A program made the position numbers and the translations under genes. From positions 30,557 to 94,556 of the forward strand of contig JAIUOA010000010.1 of the NCBI GenBank assembly GCA_020161295.1: DNA of 64,000 nt, in the 5' to 3' direction. The notes below the pieces were generated by a model. That model worked only from the letters and a program-made list of their open reading frames with translations. It was not told the DNA's origin and did not search any database. Positions 49,096 through 56,842 of this stretch are shown one piece after another; the stretch's first letter is position 1, and every line of letters begins with the position of its first letter. This DNA comes from Bacillota bacterium. Its GTDB lineage: Bacteria > Bacillota > Clostridia > Peptostreptococcales > Acidaminobacteraceae.

Positions 49096-49884
49096 ATGAA
49101 AAAAAAGAAAACCGTAAATTGTAGAAACATAACAACTCTTATGCTTATTTTTCTGTTACTAATGTCTACAGCTTGTGCAAAAAAACAAAATGAGCCTAAA
49201 ACACCAGTTGATGACATTCTCTCAGAACAAGGTACACAAAACACACCATCAGCACCAGGCACCATTCAACTAAATTTTTCTGCTCAGGATTTTTCTCATA
49301 TACCCCTTAGTTTATTGAACGATATTCAGATAGGAAGTATTGTTAACTCAACAAAAATTGATGATATGGTCACATATGTTGAATATATACCCAAAGAGTT
49401 CAATGAAGAAAATCCTGAAGGTTATATCTATTCATATATTGAGATTTCTGGGATAAAATATGCTTTGTCACGTTCTCTTGGCGAGACTTGGTATGATTTA
49501 ACGAAAATAGTATTGGCTGAAACTGATACAGTCTATATAACTAATGAGGTGCGTGGCGCGAGCAACGGAATCACAATATTTTTTGTGATAAAGGAAAAGA
49601 CACCGTATATTATATCGGAGATCGACGGATTTGCTCAAATTAGTGATATAGATGAAAATGGCACAAAGGAAGTGGTCTCTACTGTAGGCACAGTACCCGA
49701 TACTTCAATTTATTTTTTCGATTTTGATAAACAAACAGTTAGTATCTCGAATATTAACGAACAATCAGGTGCCAAGTATTCAATGTATGATTCTATAACG
49801 AACACTTTCAGCTTAGCTATTGGGCAAAATCAAAATCTAGTGACTTATGTTTATGAAACAAATGAGCTATTACAAGTTAAATAA
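49096..49884 (+). CDS. Hypothetical lipoprotein
   Basis: 262 residues. The basic N terminus and hydrophobic core end in LLMSTAC, a lipobox with Cys27, followed by a Pro/Thr/Gln linker. The remaining domain is beta-rich; a segment ISDIDENGTKEVVSTVG looks like an FG-GAP/EF-hand-like calcium loop of the VCBS type. I do not recognise the family. It is convergent with the next gene, sharing a bidirectional terminator. Low-GC codon use unlike the core genes. Confidence 0.75.
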   Translation: MKKKKTVNCRNITTLMLIFLLLMSTACAKKQNEPKTPVDDILSEQGTQNTPSAPGTIQLNFSAQDFSHIPLSLLNDIQIGSIVNSTKIDDMVTYVEYIPKEFNEENPEGYIYSYIEISGIKYALSRSLGETWYDLTKIVLAETDTVYITNEVRGASNGITIFFVIKEKTPYIISEIDGFAQISDIDENGTKEVVSTVGTVPDTSIYFFDFDKQTVSISNINEQSGAKYSMYDSITNTFSLAIGQNQNLVTYVYETNELLQVK

Positions 49885-49926
49885 ACAGAAAGCAGAGAGC
49901 AAAAGCTCTCTGCTTTCTGTTTATTT
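49879..49926. terminator. Bidirectional terminator
   Basis: An almost perfect palindrome: AAACAGAAAGCAGAGAGC (49883-49900), AAAA loop and its complement at 49905-49922, flanked by A and T runs that serve both convergent genes. Confidence 0.92.
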
Positions 49927-49931
49927 AATAA

Positions 49932-50804
49932 TTAGTTTGCCATTAGTTCGATTTTTACAGAGTTTGCACCTGATGGTTTGCCAATGGAAACCCACGCCCT
50001 ATAGGATAATTCTATACCCCTATTTGCTGGAGCTGTATCGGTTACTTTGACAACGATACTTTTTGAAGTATTTGACAAGTTTGTCACCTTAACAAATTTA
50101 TTTCTATAGGTGGTATTCCAACTGTTAGTGGAGGTCATTGCCGCGGTTAAACCTTGAGGATGAAAAACTTCACCGTTTGCAGTCATTGCGCTAAGAATGT
50201 TCTGTGCAGGAAATCCTATTTCGGGACATGTTGATGTCTTACCTGGTTGAGTACCCTGACATGGTAGACCATAATAATCGCATGTAGCGCTGGTAGAAAT
50301 TGTACTTGCAACCGTTCCACCTTGGTTTGTCGGCATAACAAGGTTTGTGCAAGTTGAGCTTCCCTTAGCATCATTGAAGTTCAAATTGACAAGAGCACGA
50401 ATCTTATTAGCAATAAATAGCGCATCATACCAAGGCATTGTGTTATTTATCCCTATTTGGTAAAGCAAAGTTTGAGCGGATGTGCGGGGATCGGTATTAT
50501 TTGTTGCCTCATAAAGCTTCTCACCATAATAGTTGGATGATGGGTTTGAGGATGTGTCGTAAAAATAAGTTTTCTCTCCAATGTTCTTTCTCACCAGTGG
50601 GCATGAAACAATATATCGAGAGCCATCGTGTGAGGGTGTTATAAAGTCCAAATCACGGTTCGAATCAGAAAATAATGCATTAAGACGATCTCTTAGCGTA
50701 TTTGCACCTGATTGCGTTTCCATGTAGATACCAGATTTCCCGTTGATATCAACGCGATAAGCTTGAATAGTATTATCATAGACTGTTGTTGCAATATTTG
50801 CCAT
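49932..50804 (-). CDS. Double-psi beta-barrel (RlpA-like) protein without signal peptide
   Basis: 290 residues from the ATG at 50804, preceded by GGAAGG; a TTG at 50810 is too close to it. The C-terminal 90 residues match the RlpA/expansin DPBB layout: GEVFHPQGLTAAMT, then FVKVTNLSNTSKSIVVKVTDTAPANRGIELSYRAW and VKIELM at the end; the Asp of VTDTAP fits the conserved acidic position. The N-terminal 130 residues are unrecognised, and a central part carries five or six cysteines (CTNLV, CDYYGLPC, CPEIGF). No signal peptide is seen, which is odd for a wall-active fold. Possibly exported another way, or released on lysis. Confidence 0.7.
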   Translation of the reverse strand: MANIATTVYDNTIQAYRVDINGKSGIYMETQSGANTLRDRLNALFSDSNRDLDFITPSHDGSRYIVSCPLVRKNIGEKTYFYDTSSNPSSNYYGEKLYEATNNTDPRTSAQTLLYQIGINNTMPWYDALFIANKIRALVNLNFNDAKGSSTCTNLVMPTNQGGTVASTISTSATCDYYGLPCQGTQPGKTSTCPEIGFPAQNILSAMTANGEVFHPQGLTAAMTSTNSWNTTYRNKFVKVTNLSNTSKSIVVKVTDTAPANRGIELSYRAWVSIGKPSGANSVKIELMAN

Positions 50805-50905
50805 AATCAATTACCTTCCTTTATTTTTATTTTTTGACTAACTTGTAAAATGGCGCGCACACTTTAGAAGCTTCGTCTACAAAGTAAAGAGAGGGAGGCA
50901 ATCAA

Positions 50906-51186
50906 AAAGTAAACATCTCTTTCAAAAAAATTGACTATATCGGCACCACTATAACTAGTAAGATTAAGTGGATAGCTGGCGGAGCACCTAATCTTGACAA
51001 TAGTATCATAATTCAAGGCATAGGGTACTTCAAAGTCCATCTGAAGGATTTTTCAATGAAGAAATAGTCGGAAATCCAGCACTCATAGAATCCATAATTC
51101 AGGACTTATATAAGTTAAGAGATGAACAATTATATATCTTATCCCGTATGAAGGATTTGAAAAAAATAATAAAAGCGTCGGGATAA
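50906..51186 (+). pseudogene. Remnant of a small hypothetical gene
   Basis: GGGAGG is followed by an open frame without a start codon (KVNISFKKIDYIGTTITSK...). Near 51035 the coding sense moves to another frame (SPSEGFFNEEIVGNPALIES...) and ends with TAA at 51184. The joined protein would be about 90 residues, with a helical C terminus LYKLRDEQLYILSRMKDL. Family unknown. Lost start and one frameshift indicate decay. Confidence 0.5.
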
Positions 51187-51210
51187 AACTGATATCCCGG
51201 TGCTTTTATT
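51171..51210 (+). terminator. Terminator after the gene remnant
   Basis: AAAAGCGTCGGGATA (51171-51185) pairs with TATCCCGGTGCTTTT (51193-51207), with two weak pairs, then a T-rich tail. Confidence 0.75.
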
Positions 51211-51257
51211 TATACTGGACTTCTAAAGTGCAAATTCAGTAATACCGTATCAAAACA

Positions 51258-51294
51258 AACCCATACAAATTGGGAAATGTTTGTAGGGGTTTTA
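51258..51294 (+). terminator. Terminator-like hairpin
   Basis: AACCCATACAAA (51258-51269) pairs with TTTGTAGGGGTT (51280-51291) with one mismatch, then TTT. Confidence 0.6.
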
Positions 51295-51625
51295 TCTTCA
51301 TATACGTTATTTATATATAACGATGTTTAGTGAGGCGTATGATTCCATGGGGTTAGGTGTTGATTGACGGCCCCATGGTAAATCGTATCAATCGATACAC
51401 AATTAATACCAAAATTAATATAGGGTTTTCTTTTTTTTATAGAAAGGCAGAATAAAATTAAAAACTTGTTATACCAAAAGATAATTCGCACTATCGAGTT
51501 TTGATAAATAAAAAATGAAGCAGGTATTATGGCCGAATTGCCTTAATACCTACATTTTAATTTATAGAAGGTGACGATGATGCCGAAAAATTAGATTTTT
51601 CTTGCTTATATGTTTACAAAAACAA

Positions 51626-51664
51626 GCATCCCATCTCTCTACCATTTGAAAGGTGGTGGGATGC
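51626..51664 (+). promoter_or_regulatory. Hairpin occluding the ribosome site of the sigma-like gene
   Basis: GCATCCCA (51626-51633) pairs with TGGGATGC (51657-51664), and CTACC (51639-51643) with GGTGG (51652-51656). The ribosome site AAGGTGG is inside the stem, three bases before the ATG. Confidence 0.6.
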
Positions 51665-51667
51665 ATT

Positions 51668-52210
51668 ATGACTATTGATATTATTGAAAGATCACAAGGC
51701 GGGGATGGTGATGCCACCCTATTGCTTATCGAAAAGTTCAATCCATTGCTGAAGAAGTACGCTTATAAGCTGTCTTATGATGATGCCTATAATGATCTTC
51801 TTCTTAATTTTATCGAACTACTACATAACATGCAAATCGAAAATATTCATAACAAAAGTGAAGGAAGCGTGATTTCCTACATATGCACTTCGGTTCACAG
51901 CAGTTATGTAAAAAGATTGATAGAAGTCAAACGGCTTCGAAACCTTCTACTTTATTCAGACTTAAACGATAATGAGCTATATTATGTTGAATCCATATCC
52001 GCAACTAATGATGTATATCAAGAATATGAATTATCGTTTATTAAAAATATATTAACAAAACAAGAACTGACCGTTATATGCATGATTTATTTTACTGGTT
52101 ATACAGTAACAGAGATTGCAAGTTTCTATGGTACTTCAAGACAAGCAGTTAATCAGATGAAAAATAGAGTACTAAAAAAATTGCGTAATGCTTTTTCGGA
52201 CAAGCTTTAG
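51668..52210 (+). CDS. Sigma-70 family factor of the TcdR/UviA-like type
   Basis: 180 residues. The N-terminal half (ATLLLIEKFNPLLKKYAYKLSYDDAYNDLLLNFIELL) matches the group of clostridial sigma factors that includes TcdR, BotR and UviA. The C-terminal region 4 has a helix-turn-helix, GYTVTEIASFYGTSRQAVNQMKNRVLKKL. Those relatives switch on toxin or bacteriocin genes; the targets here are unknown. The start is at 51668, behind a hairpin that covers its ribosome site. An IS21 copy is inserted right at the stop codon but leaves the protein whole. Confidence 0.75.
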   Translation: MTIDIIERSQGGDGDATLLLIEKFNPLLKKYAYKLSYDDAYNDLLLNFIELLHNMQIENIHNKSEGSVISYICTSVHSSYVKRLIEVKRLRNLLLYSDLNDNELYYVESISATNDVYQEYELSFIKNILTKQELTVICMIYFTGYTVTEIASFYGTSRQAVNQMKNRVLKKLRNAFSDKL

Positions 52211-52223
52211 GTGCGTTCGTCAA

Positions 52224-52289
52224 TGAATATTTGAGCCACTCGCTCATAAATTTTTGAGCCACTTGTGCTCATGAATTTTTGAGCCAGTC
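52224..52289 (+). repeat. Multiple terminal repeats of IS21, left end
   Basis: Three copies of a unit with core ATxAATxTTTGAGCCA at 52223, 52246 and 52271. They are probable transposase binding sites. Inverse copies occur at 54560-54580 and 54591-54613. Confidence 0.8.
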
Positions 52290-52296
52290 GCCCAAC

Positions 52297-52938
52297 TTAT
52301 TTCGTTTTTAGTGAAGATCTGCCTAGATTATCTTTGGTATTCAGGTTGAGGATATGTGACTTAAAAGTTAGTCTGTCAATCAGAGCAGATAACATCATCT
52401 CATTTTCGAATAGGTCAACCCACTTAGAAAACTCTAGATTACTAGAAGTGATAATACTACCTCGCTCAGAGCGTTCAGATATTATTTGAAACAACAACTC
52501 TGACTGAGCCCTGTTGAATCTAACATATGAAAGCTCATCAATTATCAACAAGTCAACTTTGGTAAGTGCTCGTTCAAGCTTCAATAGATTTCGCGAATCT
52601 TTAGCTTCTGTCATTTCATTGACCAATCTTGCAGCGGTCATGAACTTCACATGATATCCAGCTTCACAAGCCTTGATTCCTAGCGCTATCGATAAATGTG
52701 TTTTCCCGCTACCTGGATTTCCAAGCATGATGATATTTTCTCTTTTGGAAATGTAGTCACATCCAGACAATTCATTCACATATGCTGGCTGTATATGATG
52801 TAATCTCGTATTATCATACTCACTTAAGGTTTTTACATAGGGAAACTTTGCTGCTCTCATGAGCCTTGTATGACGATTTATCTCCCTAGCAGCCAGTTCC
52901 TGTTTCATAAGTAAAAGAATCAGTTTTTCATAAGTCAA
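52297..52938 (-). CDS. istB: IS21 transposition ATPase IstB
   Basis: The listed frame gives 213 residues from a TTG; Walker A GNPGSGKTHL, Walker B LLIIDELSYV and a sensor-like IITSSN are present. Homologous coding continues upstream (KLLAKTLRIPSFTKYDSIL), up to about 53020, without a start codon. A TTG overlapping the istA stop at 53029-53027 would be in frame if the run of four A after it had three, so a one-base insertion appears to have removed the proper start. The protein may be N-terminally shortened or inactive. Confidence 0.8.
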   Translation of the reverse strand: MTYEKLILLLMKQELAAREINRHTRLMRAAKFPYVKTLSEYDNTRLHHIQPAYVNELSGCDYISKRENIIMLGNPGSGKTHLSIALGIKACEAGYHVKFMTAARLVNEMTEAKDSRNLLKLERALTKVDLLIIDELSYVRFNRAQSELLFQIISERSERGSIITSSNLEFSKWVDLFENEMMLSALIDRLTFKSHILNLNTKDNLGRSSLKTK

Positions 52939-53025
52939 AGTTGAATCATTTTGTCTTAGAATCGAATCGTATTTCGTAAAGCTTGGTATTCGTAGCGTTT
53001 TAGCCAGTAACTTAATCTGCTGTTT

Positions 53026-54510
53026 TCAACACTGTCTATAAGAATCACCTCCTGGGATTAATCGATCAAATGCTGAAAGAGGTACTTTATCAACACTTAT
53101 CGATGGCATATTTAACTCGCTGATCCTCCTCTCTTTATTATGGGAATGCTCTATCTCAGCGACTAGAAGATCCAGTGTTTTAACGTAGGGTTTTGAGACA
53201 ATAGCCGTTAAAAAGTCAATCTTATAATCGACGCAGATTCGTAGAAATTTCACGAGTTCTTCAGGTGAGGTTGCTATGGATGATGCAAATTTCATCAGTG
53301 GTTCTGAAAGTGTAGCCTTCACAGGTTTTGCATTCATAATGGCACGTGGTTTTCTCTCAAGCAGATCAATGTAGTGCAATAATTCAAAGAGAGTTTCGCC
53401 TTTAGAGATTGGTCTGTCATGGTTGCCTACAAGATCTTTTCGAAAGATAATCTCTACTTTAGTCGCGCAAAGATTCACCGTGACAAACTTGTCTACCAGT
53501 TCATGTGGAACTGAAAATCGGGAGCCATCTATCTTAACCAGACCAAACGAATCCACTCTAATCTCTTTTCTTTTCGCAGTATTAAAAGCAAATCTTGGTA
53601 ATGGGAGTAGGCTCAATTTTTCATGAGCGAACTGCTCTTTGACAGATAATGATCGGTTTTGAATACGGTGCTGTTCACCATATTTTACGCACCGATTCAA
53701 AAGTTGTTCATTTAACGCATCAAATGAATCAAAGTGAGGAATCGGAACCAAAACATTTCGTCTAGCCCAGCCTACAAGACCTTCAACCAATCCTTTTTCA
53801 TTCCCACTAGCACGGTTACAAAAGTCGATGGTGAACACATAATGCGCCATCATCGATTGTAAATAGGATTGTGTTACTGCGGACTTGCCATAATTCTTTA
53901 GGACAGCAACCTTATCATTATCGAAGATGAGACGCTTGGGGACACCACCAAAGAATTCAAATGCCCGTCGAATCCCTTCAAGAAATGTTTCTGCATTCTT
54001 TCGTGGAGCTGCAAAAACATAAGGCATAGCGCTATAACATAGTCTTGCACAAAAAATCTGAAACAGGATTTTAGTGCCTTTGTAATACCCATACGCTTCG
54101 CCGAAATCGATTTGCATAGCTTCACCTGGATCAAACGCAAGCGGGATACTAACTTCTTTAGGCTCATTTCTGAGCTCTTTAACATACCTACTGATGGTAC
54201 TTTCTCCACCAGTAAAATTTAGCTCATCACATAATCGATCATAAATTCGTTTTGCTGTATGCTTCTGTTTTCTGTGATTTTCAACCTGATCTTGAAGTAA
54301 ACACGATTTGATGAATGCCTCAATAGATTCAGTCACTTTTGAATTGTCGCGTGAATACTCTTTGCGTGTACCAGGCAAAAGATCACCTTCACAATACTTG
54401 GATACCGTGTTTCTTGCTATGCCAGTTTCTCTCGCTATTGCTCTTATTGATTTTTTCTCAATTAAGTAAAGTCTCCGAATTTTTTCATAATCTTCTATCG
54501 TAACTACCAC
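53026..54510 (-). CDS. istA: IS21 transposase IstA
   Basis: 494 residues from a GTG at 54510, chosen because GGAGG lies eight bases before it; the frame itself is open to 54528. An N-terminal helix-turn-helix (KKSIRAIARETGIARNTVSKYC) is followed by the rve catalytic core: Asp135 in MQIDFGEA, Asp197 in LIFDND, and Glu238 in GNEKGLVE. The catalytic triad is intact. Its stop TGA overlaps the original istB start. Confidence 0.9.
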   Translation of the reverse strand: MVVTIEDYEKIRRLYLIEKKSIRAIARETGIARNTVSKYCEGDLLPGTRKEYSRDNSKVTESIEAFIKSCLLQDQVENHRKQKHTAKRIYDRLCDELNFTGGESTISRYVKELRNEPKEVSIPLAFDPGEAMQIDFGEAYGYYKGTKILFQIFCARLCYSAMPYVFAAPRKNAETFLEGIRRAFEFFGGVPKRLIFDNDKVAVLKNYGKSAVTQSYLQSMMAHYVFTIDFCNRASGNEKGLVEGLVGWARRNVLVPIPHFDSFDALNEQLLNRCVKYGEQHRIQNRSLSVKEQFAHEKLSLLPLPRFAFNTAKRKEIRVDSFGLVKIDGSRFSVPHELVDKFVTVNLCATKVEIIFRKDLVGNHDRPISKGETLFELLHYIDLLERKPRAIMNAKPVKATLSEPLMKFASSIATSPEELVKFLRICVDYKIDFLTAIVSKPYVKTLDLLVAEIEHSHNKERRISELNMPSISVDKVPLSAFDRLIPGGDSYRQC

Positions 54511-54661
54511 CTCAGTATCCTCCAGCACTTAATAACTTTATTGTACTGGAAATTTAAAGTGGCTCAAATATTCATGAGCGTTTACTAGCTAAATGGCTCA
54601 ATATTACATTAGCAAACATAGGGTGAGACACAAAAAAGAAAAAATAAGTTATAATGAAATC

Positions 54662-54984
54662 ATGAGAAACGAAATCATTACTCGGCAGAATTTAAAACAA
54701 AGATAGTACTTGAGTTACTATCTGAAGCTTCAACTGTGAGCGAACTAGCAGCTAAATACGATGTTAGTCCAGTGATGATCACCCGCTGGAAGCAAGAATT
54801 CCTAGAGCGAGCATCAGATGTATTTAAGAAGGGGACATCTGATACCGAAAAGGAACTTGAAGAAAAAGAAGCGCATATAGCTGATTTAGAGCGAAAAGTT
54901 GGCCAGCTGACCTATGAAGTCGACTGGTTGAAAAAAAAATCTACAGAAATCCTCGGACCCGACTTCAAGAAAAGGTCTCGCTGA
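54662..54984 (+). pseudogene. IS3 orfA with an N-terminal frameshift
   Basis: The ATG at 54662 starts MRN... and runs out of frame, while the homologous frame reads YSAEFKTKIVLELLSEASTV and continues to TGA at 54984. Adding one A at the run 54667-54669 would restore MRKRNHYSAEF. The HTH_Tnp_1 region and a Lys/Glu-rich coiled coil (KELEEKEAHIADLERKVGQL) are intact. A GTG at 54736 would give 82 residues. The A9 run near 54934 is a plausible programmed frameshift site. Confidence 0.75.
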
Positions 54985-55102
54985 TTTCGATGATGATAAA
55001 ATAACCATTAAACGTCAAGCTGAGCTTCTAAGCGTTAATAGAACCAGCTTATATCGTGATGCGTCTGAAACAAAATCGTTTACAGAGTTAGAGCTTTTCA
55101 TT

Positions 55103-55813
55103 TTGAGAAGAATCGATGAGATCCACACTACGCATCCAACATGGGGTTACAGGACGATTACAACCGTCATCAGGCGCGATGACAAGCTTCAGATCAATCG
55201 TAAACGTGTTCAGCGTCTTATGAAAGTCATGGGTGTTTATACCATCTATCCAAAACCTAATCTCAGTAAACGCTACCATGCTCAGTACATCAGACCATAT
55301 CTGCTACGAAATCTTGCAATCACCAGACCAAATCAGGTTTGGGGCGTTGATATCACCTATATCCGAATGAATAAGGGGTTCTTATATCTGTTTATCATCA
55401 TTGACTGGTATAGCCGTATGATTGTTGATTATGAGCTGTCCACAACCATCGATAAACCATTTGTTATGAACACATTGAAACGAGCATTGAAGAACCACAA
55501 ACCAGAAATCATAAATAGTGATCAAGGCAGTCACTTCACCAACCCGGATTATATAAAGCTATTAGAGTCCTCAAATGTCAAAATATCAATGGATGGAAAA
55601 GGCCAAGCACTTGATAATGTACGCACAGAAAGGTTTTTCAGAACCCTGAAATACGATTTAATTTATATCAACGAATACACATCGCCGCGTCAGCTAAGAC
55701 GCGATATAGATCAATATATGATTGAATACAACACTTACCGACCACACAGTTCGATCAATAATCGATGCCCAGCAGAAGCTTTTGAAGAAAGGTTCTTTCT
55801 TGAGGCTGCTTAA
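55103..55813 (+). CDS. IS3 orfB transposase, N-terminally damaged
   Basis: 236 residues from ATG 55103, including the full catalytic core: Asp83 (WGVDITYI), Asp140 (NSDQGSHF) and Glu176 (NVRTERFFRTLK), with 35 residues between the last two as in DD35E enzymes. The homologous N-terminal helical part (ITIKRQAELLSVNRTSLYR) lies upstream in the same frame from about 54985 but has no start and no clean -1 fusion to orfA, so a further small deletion is likely. Probably not active alone. Confidence 0.8.
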   Translation: MRRIDEIHTTHPTWGYRTITTVIRRDDKLQINRKRVQRLMKVMGVYTIYPKPNLSKRYHAQYIRPYLLRNLAITRPNQVWGVDITYIRMNKGFLYLFIIIDWYSRMIVDYELSTTIDKPFVMNTLKRALKNHKPEIINSDQGSHFTNPDYIKLLESSNVKISMDGKGQALDNVRTERFFRTLKYDLIYINEYTSPRQLRRDIDQYMIEYNTYRPHSSINNRCPAEAFEERFFLEAA

Positions 55814-55881
55814 AATAAAAACACGAAGGGAGATTAACTTAAAATTTTCAATTTCGTGTCTTGACAATGGGGTGCATTATA

Positions 55882-56029
55882 ATAATTCTGATGACGCGTA
55901 GTGGTTCGGGCGAGAAAAAGTAGGGTTTAACCACAACATATAGTGGTTTTGGTCTGGATTTTGGGCAAAAAACAGACGAAAAAACGACGTTTTTTGACCC
56001 CTAAAAAAGGGCGACAATATAGATGACAT
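55882..56029 (+). repeat. Structured repeat, copy B
   Basis: The partner of copy A at 48155-48302, same orientation, same ends. The paired stems GTGGTT with AACCAC and GGGCAAAAAA with TTTTTTGACCC are kept although the bases between differ. It lies 231 bases before the intact ECF sigma gene. Confidence 0.7.
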
Positions 56030-56051
56030 TATACAATTATTAATAATAATC

Positions 56052-56103
56052 AAAATGAGACCAAGTCCGTCATTTGTTTGACAATATAACTTAGTCTCAT
56101 TTT
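56052..56103 (+). terminator. Terminator-like hairpin before the ECF sigma gene
   Basis: AAAATGAGACCAAGT (56052-56066) pairs with ACTTAGTCTCATTTT (56089-56103) with one mismatch. The A/T-rich ends allow use in either direction. Confidence 0.65.
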
Positions 56104-56260
56104 ACATATATATGGAAAACCAAGATTATTAAAGGTATACTATAAATGAGAAAAAAAAATATTAGTATGTAGAAATTTAGTTTAGAAAGACTTATGTATA
56201 GAATTGTTCCAAAGAAAATATTTCTGTGAATAATCGTTTGCATATTGACAAGAGGTAATT

Positions 56261-56842
56261 ATGCTACAATTTTTAATGATTATAGATAATGTTGAATCAA
56301 GAAGTAAACTGGAACTAATTTATGAAACGTATCATAAAGAAATGTATTTTATAGCACATGATATACTTAAAAACACTCATGATGCTCAAGATGCGGTTCA
56401 AACTTCGATTTTAAAAATGATAACTTACATAGAAAAAATTGATGAAGTTAAGTGTAACAAAACTAAGTATTTAATCGTTACAATTGTTAGGAACACTGCA
56501 ATAGATATTTATAGAAAAAAGAATAAACAGCCAGTAATCGAAATTGATGATATTAGTGAATTAATCCAATCAAATGTTCCATCAATGGATGAACTTGTTA
56601 TTAGGATAAGTGACGCTAAAATGCTTGCAAAGAATCTTGCAAAATTAAAAATTGAATATGCTGATGTATTGACATTGAAGTATTATCATGAATTTGATGA
56701 TAAAGAAATAGCAAATGCCTTATGTATCAGCTATGAAAATGTTAGGGTGAGATTATGTAGAGCTAAGAATGAACTAAAAAAAATAATGAAAAACGATCAA
56801 GAATTCGATGTGTATCAAAGGAAGTGTGCAAATGAAAGATAA
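56261..56842 (+). CDS. ECF-type RNA polymerase sigma factor
   Basis: 193 residues. Region 2 (about 18-88) reads YETYHKEMYFIAHDILKNTH and TIVRNTAIDIYRKK. Region 4 (about 125-178) has LTLKYYHEFDDKEIANAL, the core ISYENVRVRLCRAKNELKK. The start at 56261 follows AGAGG. The stop overlaps the next gene, a membrane protein of the anti-sigma type, so the pair is translationally coupled. Targets probably include the exported proteins just downstream. Confidence 0.85.
   Translation: MLQFLMIIDNVESRSKLELIYETYHKEMYFIAHDILKNTHDAQDAVQTSILKMITYIEKIDEVKCNKTKYLIVTIVRNTAIDIYRKKNKQPVIEIDDISELIQSNVPSMDELVIRISDAKMLAKNLAKLKIEYADVLTLKYYHEFDDKEIANALCISYENVRVRLCRAKNELKKIMKNDQEFDVYQRKCANER

Larger units (their letters stand above)
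50805..51667. other. Long intergenic region with four hairpins and a gene remnant
   Basis: 863 bases without an intact gene. It contains a decayed reading frame (50906-51186), terminator-like hairpins at 51171-51210, 51258-51294 and 51522-51559, an imperfect 17-bp inverted repeat around CATGGGG/CCCCATG (about 51337-51388), and the hairpin over the next gene's start. No conserved RNA was recognised. Confidence 0.5.
52212..54618 (-). mobile_element. IS21-family insertion sequence
   Basis: About 2.4 kb carrying istA and istB on the minus strand. Ends are TGCGTTCGTCAATGAATATT on the left and the matching inverse ending in GCAAACA on the right. Internal copies of TTTGAGCC repeat three times at the left (52224-52289, 23 to 25 bases apart) and twice at the right, as is usual for IS21. 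It is flanked by TAGG at 52208-52211 and 54619-54622, a 4-bp target duplication. The left copy contains the stop codon of the sigma-like gene. Confidence 0.9.
54623..55866 (+). mobile_element. Damaged IS3-family element
   Basis: About 1.25 kb. Left end GTGAGACACAAAAAAG and right end ...TTTCGTGTCTTGACA share an imperfect inverted repeat (core GACAC and AAGTTA). It carries an orfA/orfB pair with at least two frameshifts. The IS21 copy lies immediately to its left, inserted at or next to its boundary. Confidence 0.75.
55867..56260. other. Intergenic region with repeat B and a hairpin
   Basis: No coding sequence. It contains repeat copy B (55882-56029), a terminator-like hairpin at 56052-56103, and an AT-rich leader to the sigma gene with possible promoter TTTAGTTTAGAAAGACT...; no confident -35/-10 pair was found. 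Confidence 0.5.

Noticed and set aside
52224..52289. Regular short repeats that could suggest a CRISPR array
   Set aside because: Units are 23 to 25 bases apart with almost no spacer, and they are mirrored at the other end of the IS21 element, so they are transposase sites.
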